DNA of 64,000 nucleotides from Roseovarius sp. (GTDB lineage: Bacteria; Pseudomonadota; Alphaproteobacteria; Rhodobacterales; Rhodobacteraceae). The stretch is from positions 1 to 64,000 of the forward strand of contig JACIYT010000013.1 in the NCBI GenBank assembly GCA_014359765.1. The letters run 5' to 3'. The notes below the pieces were generated by a model, which saw only the letters and a list, made by a program, of their open reading frames with translations, ran no database searches and had not been told where the DNA came from. The position numbers and the translations under genes are program-made. Positions 61,632-64,000 of this stretch are shown piece by piece (the first letter of the stretch is position 1; each line of letters opens with the position of its first letter).

Positions 61632-63635
61632 TCAGCGCCAGAGCCGCGCATGGGTGGCCAGCGCGCCCTGGAGTTTCGCCAGCGTGCGGTTGGCGGGGCC
61701 GGGGCGCGGCAGGGGGCCAAGGGCGAGGCGTTCGGCCACCACCTCGGGCGGGCAGGGCAGGCCCGAGACCGGATCGCGGTAGCGCGGATAGTCGATCAGC
61801 GTGGCGTGCACCAGCCCGGCGAGCGTGGGGCGCGCGCTGCGGCGGTCGGGCACCTCGCCCAGGTCGCGCGTGAGGCCCCAGCCCGCGTAGAAGGGTGCGC
61901 CCGTGGTCGTCACCCGCACGCCGCGCAGGAGCGCCTCGAACCCCATCAGCGAGGTCATCGTCCAGACCTCATCGACCGCGTTCAGCAATGTGGCGGGATC
62001 GGTGTCGGGCAGCACGGCATCGGCCAGCCCCTTGAGCGTGTCGGGCGGGATCGCGCCGGGGCGCAGCCCGGCCTCGACATCGGGGTGCGGCTTGTAGAGA
62101 AGCACTGCGCCGGGATTGGCGGCGCGCGCGCGCTCCAGCAGCGCGAGATTGGTGGCGGTCTCGCCCGCGCCGCGCCGGATCGAGGCATCATCCTCCACCT
62201 GTCCGGGCACGAGAATGCGGTGGCCGGGGGGCAAGGTAGGGGGGGGCGCGCCGAGATTGTATTTGCTCAAGCCATGGCGCGTGAGCGTGGCGATGAGCGC
62301 CTCGGCGCGCAGTACCTGATCGGGGCGCAGGCGGGCGCGCAGGGCGATCAGACGCTCAAGGCGGCTCTCCCGCGTCGGATCGTAATAGATGCCCAGATCG
62401 TCGAGCACGAGCGAGAGCGGCGGCACCAGATCCGCGCCGAGGCCCCGCGAGCGCAGGAAGCCGTCCTCGAGGCGCGCGGCGCCTTCGGGGGCGGGCGCGC
62501 GCGCCGAGGCCCAGACCATCGCCGGGCGGTCCGGCGCGGTGCGATCGAAGATCACGCGGCGGTAGCGCCCGAAGAAGCGTTGCAGCGGCGCGCGTTTCCA
62601 GAGCCGCATCCCATGCGCGCTCCAGCCCCGGCGGTCCTCGCGCCAGGCGCGGGTCTCGGCCTCGAAGGTGTCGAGCGCGGTCTCGATCTCGCAGAGCCGG
62701 TCGCGGCAGGGGTCATACCAGGTGGGGTAGAGGATCATCGCCCCGGCAAAGAGCTGCGCGCGCGTGAGCGCGCGGCCGCGCCGGGGCAGGGGGGCAGGGT
62801 GGCGATCCTCGCTCAGGCCCCAGCCGGCATAGAAGGGCTGGCCAAAGACCTGCGGTCGGTGCCCGGCAAGGATCGCCTCGAACCCCATCTGCGAGGAGAC
62901 GGTATAGACCGCGATGGCCCCTTCGAGGAGGTTCCAGGGGCTGACCGGATCGGCGAGGAGCGTGACCCGCCCGCCCGCATCCTGCGCGCCGAAATGGCCT
63001 GGGCGATGGCCCTGGACGGTCTCGGGGTGGGTCTTGATGACGATGGGCGCGTGGGGATGTTCAAGCTGCGCGCGCGTCAGCATCTCGTGGAAGGTGGCGG
63101 CACGCGCCCCGCCATGGCGCACCGAGGCATCGCCGCGCGTCTGGTCGATCACCAGCACATAGCCCGGCGCGGGGCAGGGCAGATCGGGATCGGTGCCGGA
63201 ATACTTGGTCAGATGCGCCTCACGCAGCCGCGCGATGGCGGCGCGGGCGCGGTCCAGAAGCGGGGTGTCGTCGAGCGGGTGGCGGGCGAGGATCGTCTCG
63301 AGATCGGAGGGCGTGGAGGCGTCGAAATGCACCCCCTGCCGGTCGATCAGCAGGCCGAGTGGCGGCGCGCCGCTGCGTCCGGGCAGGACCGAGCGCAGGA
63401 AGGCATCCTCGATCCGCAGGAGGGGCGCGCCGGTCCGCTCTGCTGCCCTCTCGCCGCGCGCGGCATGGGGCGAGCGGCCCCAGACGGCGATGAGATCGCC
63501 CGCGCCGGGCCAGCCGAGACGCAGCCCGAGCCCGGCCAGCGCCATGATCCGGCGCAGGCGCCGCTGCCACAGGAAGCCGCCGTTGACATGAAAAACCCGC
63601 CGGGGGGCGACCCCGGCGGGTTCCTGCCTGGGCAT
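61632..63635 (-). CDS. kpsC: KpsC-like capsule polysaccharide (Kdo) transferase
   Basis: 667 residues from ATG 63635, near the usual KpsC length. Two tandem copies of the Capsule_synth domain are visible, each with an entry like LIAVWGRSPHAARGE or MVWASARAPAPEG, a LRIEDAFLRS / RLEDGFLRSRGLG segment, KYSGTDPD / KYNLGAPP, a KTHPE / KPHPD segment, and VFGQPFYAGWGLSEDR / TTGAPFYAGWGLTRD. KpsC adds the beta-Kdo linker to the lipid anchor of group 2-type capsules. The start lies five bases after the preceding export gene; the first codons lie on a terminator-like hairpin. An ATG at 63545 is an alternative, but it would lose the conserved NGGFLWQRRLRRI block. Confidence 0.9.
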   Translation of the reverse strand: MPRQEPAGVAPRRVFHVNGGFLWQRRLRRIMALAGLGLRLGWPGAGDLIAVWGRSPHAARGERAAERTGAPLLRIEDAFLRSVLPGRSGAPPLGLLIDRQGVHFDASTPSDLETILARHPLDDTPLLDRARAAIARLREAHLTKYSGTDPDLPCPAPGYVLVIDQTRGDASVRHGGARAATFHEMLTRAQLEHPHAPIVIKTHPETVQGHRPGHFGAQDAGGRVTLLADPVSPWNLLEGAIAVYTVSSQMGFEAILAGHRPQVFGQPFYAGWGLSEDRHPAPLPRRGRALTRAQLFAGAMILYPTWYDPCRDRLCEIETALDTFEAETRAWREDRRGWSAHGMRLWKRAPLQRFFGRYRRVIFDRTAPDRPAMVWASARAPAPEGAARLEDGFLRSRGLGADLVPPLSLVLDDLGIYYDPTRESRLERLIALRARLRPDQVLRAEALIATLTRHGLSKYNLGAPPPTLPPGHRILVPGQVEDDASIRRGAGETATNLALLERARAANPGAVLLYKPHPDVEAGLRPGAIPPDTLKGLADAVLPDTDPATLLNAVDEVWTMTSLMGFEALLRGVRVTTTGAPFYAGWGLTRDLGEVPDRRSARPTLAGLVHATLIDYPRYRDPVSGLPCPPEVVAERLALGPLPRPGPANRTLAKLQGALATHARLWR
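63591..63622 (-). terminator. Terminator-like hairpin inside the kpsC start
   Basis: On the minus strand AACCCGCCGGGG (63622-63611) pairs with CCCCGGCGGGTT (63605-63594) across a 5-base loop, 12 bp perfect, then the T run continues to 63591 (five T). It is located 20-50 bases after the stop of the export gene and spans codons 5-15 of kpsC. Confidence 0.8.
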
Positions 63636-63640
63636 CGGTG

Positions 63641-64000
63641 TCAAAAATCCCCGGAGAGGGTGTTGGACGCGGTGGACACCGATCCGATCGCGCCGAGCGT
63701 GCCGGTCATCGCCGCGATGACCTTGCTCCACTGGGCAAAGGGCGCCTCGGTGACGTAGAGCGTGTCATTGTCGCGCAGCATGAAATCGCGGGCGATGAAC
63801 AGGCCGTTGGGCTTGTTGAGGTCGAGCACATAGACCAAGCGCTGCGCCCCCACGAGATCGTCCCGGCCGAGCACCGCATTCGCGACCTCCGCCCTTTCGT
63901 CGCGCATCACGAAGACGCCGGTGGGATCCGCCGTCGAGCTGCTCAGCCCGCCGACCTGCGCCAGCCCCTCGAGCGCCGAGAGCGTCTGGGTCGCAAAGGT
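63641..64000 (-). CDS. Polysaccharide export protein (Wza/KpsD type), C-terminal part
   Basis: The last 119 residues of a protein that begins beyond the window. It contains a repeat-like SLBB region (SALEGLAQVGGLSSSTADP, GVFVMRDER) and the conserved export-protein tail: YVLDLNKPNGLFIARDFMLR followed by DNDTLYVTEAPFAQW. Such outer membrane auxiliary proteins form the capsule export channel. Next to kpsC it marks a capsule locus continuing to the right. The remaining N-terminus and signal peptide cannot be seen. Confidence 0.88.
   Translation of the reverse strand, partial: TFATQTLSALEGLAQVGGLSSSTADPTGVFVMRDERAEVANAVLGRDDLVGAQRLVYVLDLNKPNGLFIARDFMLRDNDTLYVTEAPFAQWSKVIAAMTGTLGAIGSVSTASNTLSGDF

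Noticed and set aside
1..64000. CRISPR arrays, defence systems and prophage structural genes
   Set aside because: I looked for regularly spaced repeats, cas, restriction, toxin-antitoxin and phage head or tail genes and found none; the only phage-like genes are the muramidase/holin pair and the recombinase fragment.

Overview
The window is high-GC, densely coded DNA from an alphaproteobacterium, most likely a Rhodobacteraceae (Roseobacter/Rhodobacter group). Evidence: the mitochondrial-type complex I accessory subunit NDUFA12, a DUF2155 protein, PutA with a divergent Lrp-type PutR, a LysR regulator of the LsrB/VtlR type, a muramidase/holin pair like the gene-transfer-agent lysis genes, Hint-domain protein, fab-acpP-mltG order and KpsC-like capsule genes. 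No plasmid, phage structural or CRISPR genes were seen.

Region 1-9.9 kb is a patchwork of core genes and degenerate mobile DNA: the 3' half of a tRNA-Arg, a rhomboid protease, putA/putR, a tRNA-Leu(UAA) gene split by a group I intron, an IS3 relic, a 144-bp IS5-type MITE, a copper-uptake pair (DUF2946 protein and TonB copper receptor), then an IS66 relic abutting the tail of a tyrosine recombinase. The copper genes look like cargo of a decayed island.

Region 9.9-20.3 kb: ackA-pta (acetate/acetyl-CoA), yqeY, the ycjX-GNAT-ycjF stress cluster, a ThiE-family gene and a three-gene TRAP transporter. Region 20.4-32.9 kb: carA, acyl-CoA dehydrogenase, hydrolase, AMP-dependent ligase, accBC-aat, DUF2155-mlaD-NDUFA12, clpP-clpX, a two-cysteine ArsR regulator (persulfide-sensor type) and an AhpD-like protein. 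Region 33-44 kb: argD-argF, 6-phosphogluconate dehydrogenase, a VtlR-like regulator followed by a predicted anti-Shine-Dalgarno sRNA, a giant indolepyruvate ferredoxin oxidoreductase, murI, argC.

Region 43.5-47.7 kb is the cytochrome c maturation set ccmE-ccmF-ccmH with an endolysin/holin pair inserted between ccmE and ccmF. Region 47.8-64 kb: a Hint-domain protein, GTP cyclohydrolase II with a decayed RibB-like N-terminal domain, a response regulator, cysS with an AT-rich patch in its 3' third, cimA, a phytoene-synthase-like protein without the aspartate motif, a cytochrome b561-YceI fusion, fabD-fabG-acpP-fabF-mltG, and on the minus strand a polysaccharide export gene followed by kpsC, with a terminator-like hairpin inside the first codons of kpsC.

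I did not find a wholly new multi-gene system. The strongest unusual items are the intron-bearing tRNA-Leu, the VtlR-linked sRNA, the lysis cassette inside the ccm operon, and several small tandem duplications that copy ribosome-binding sites.
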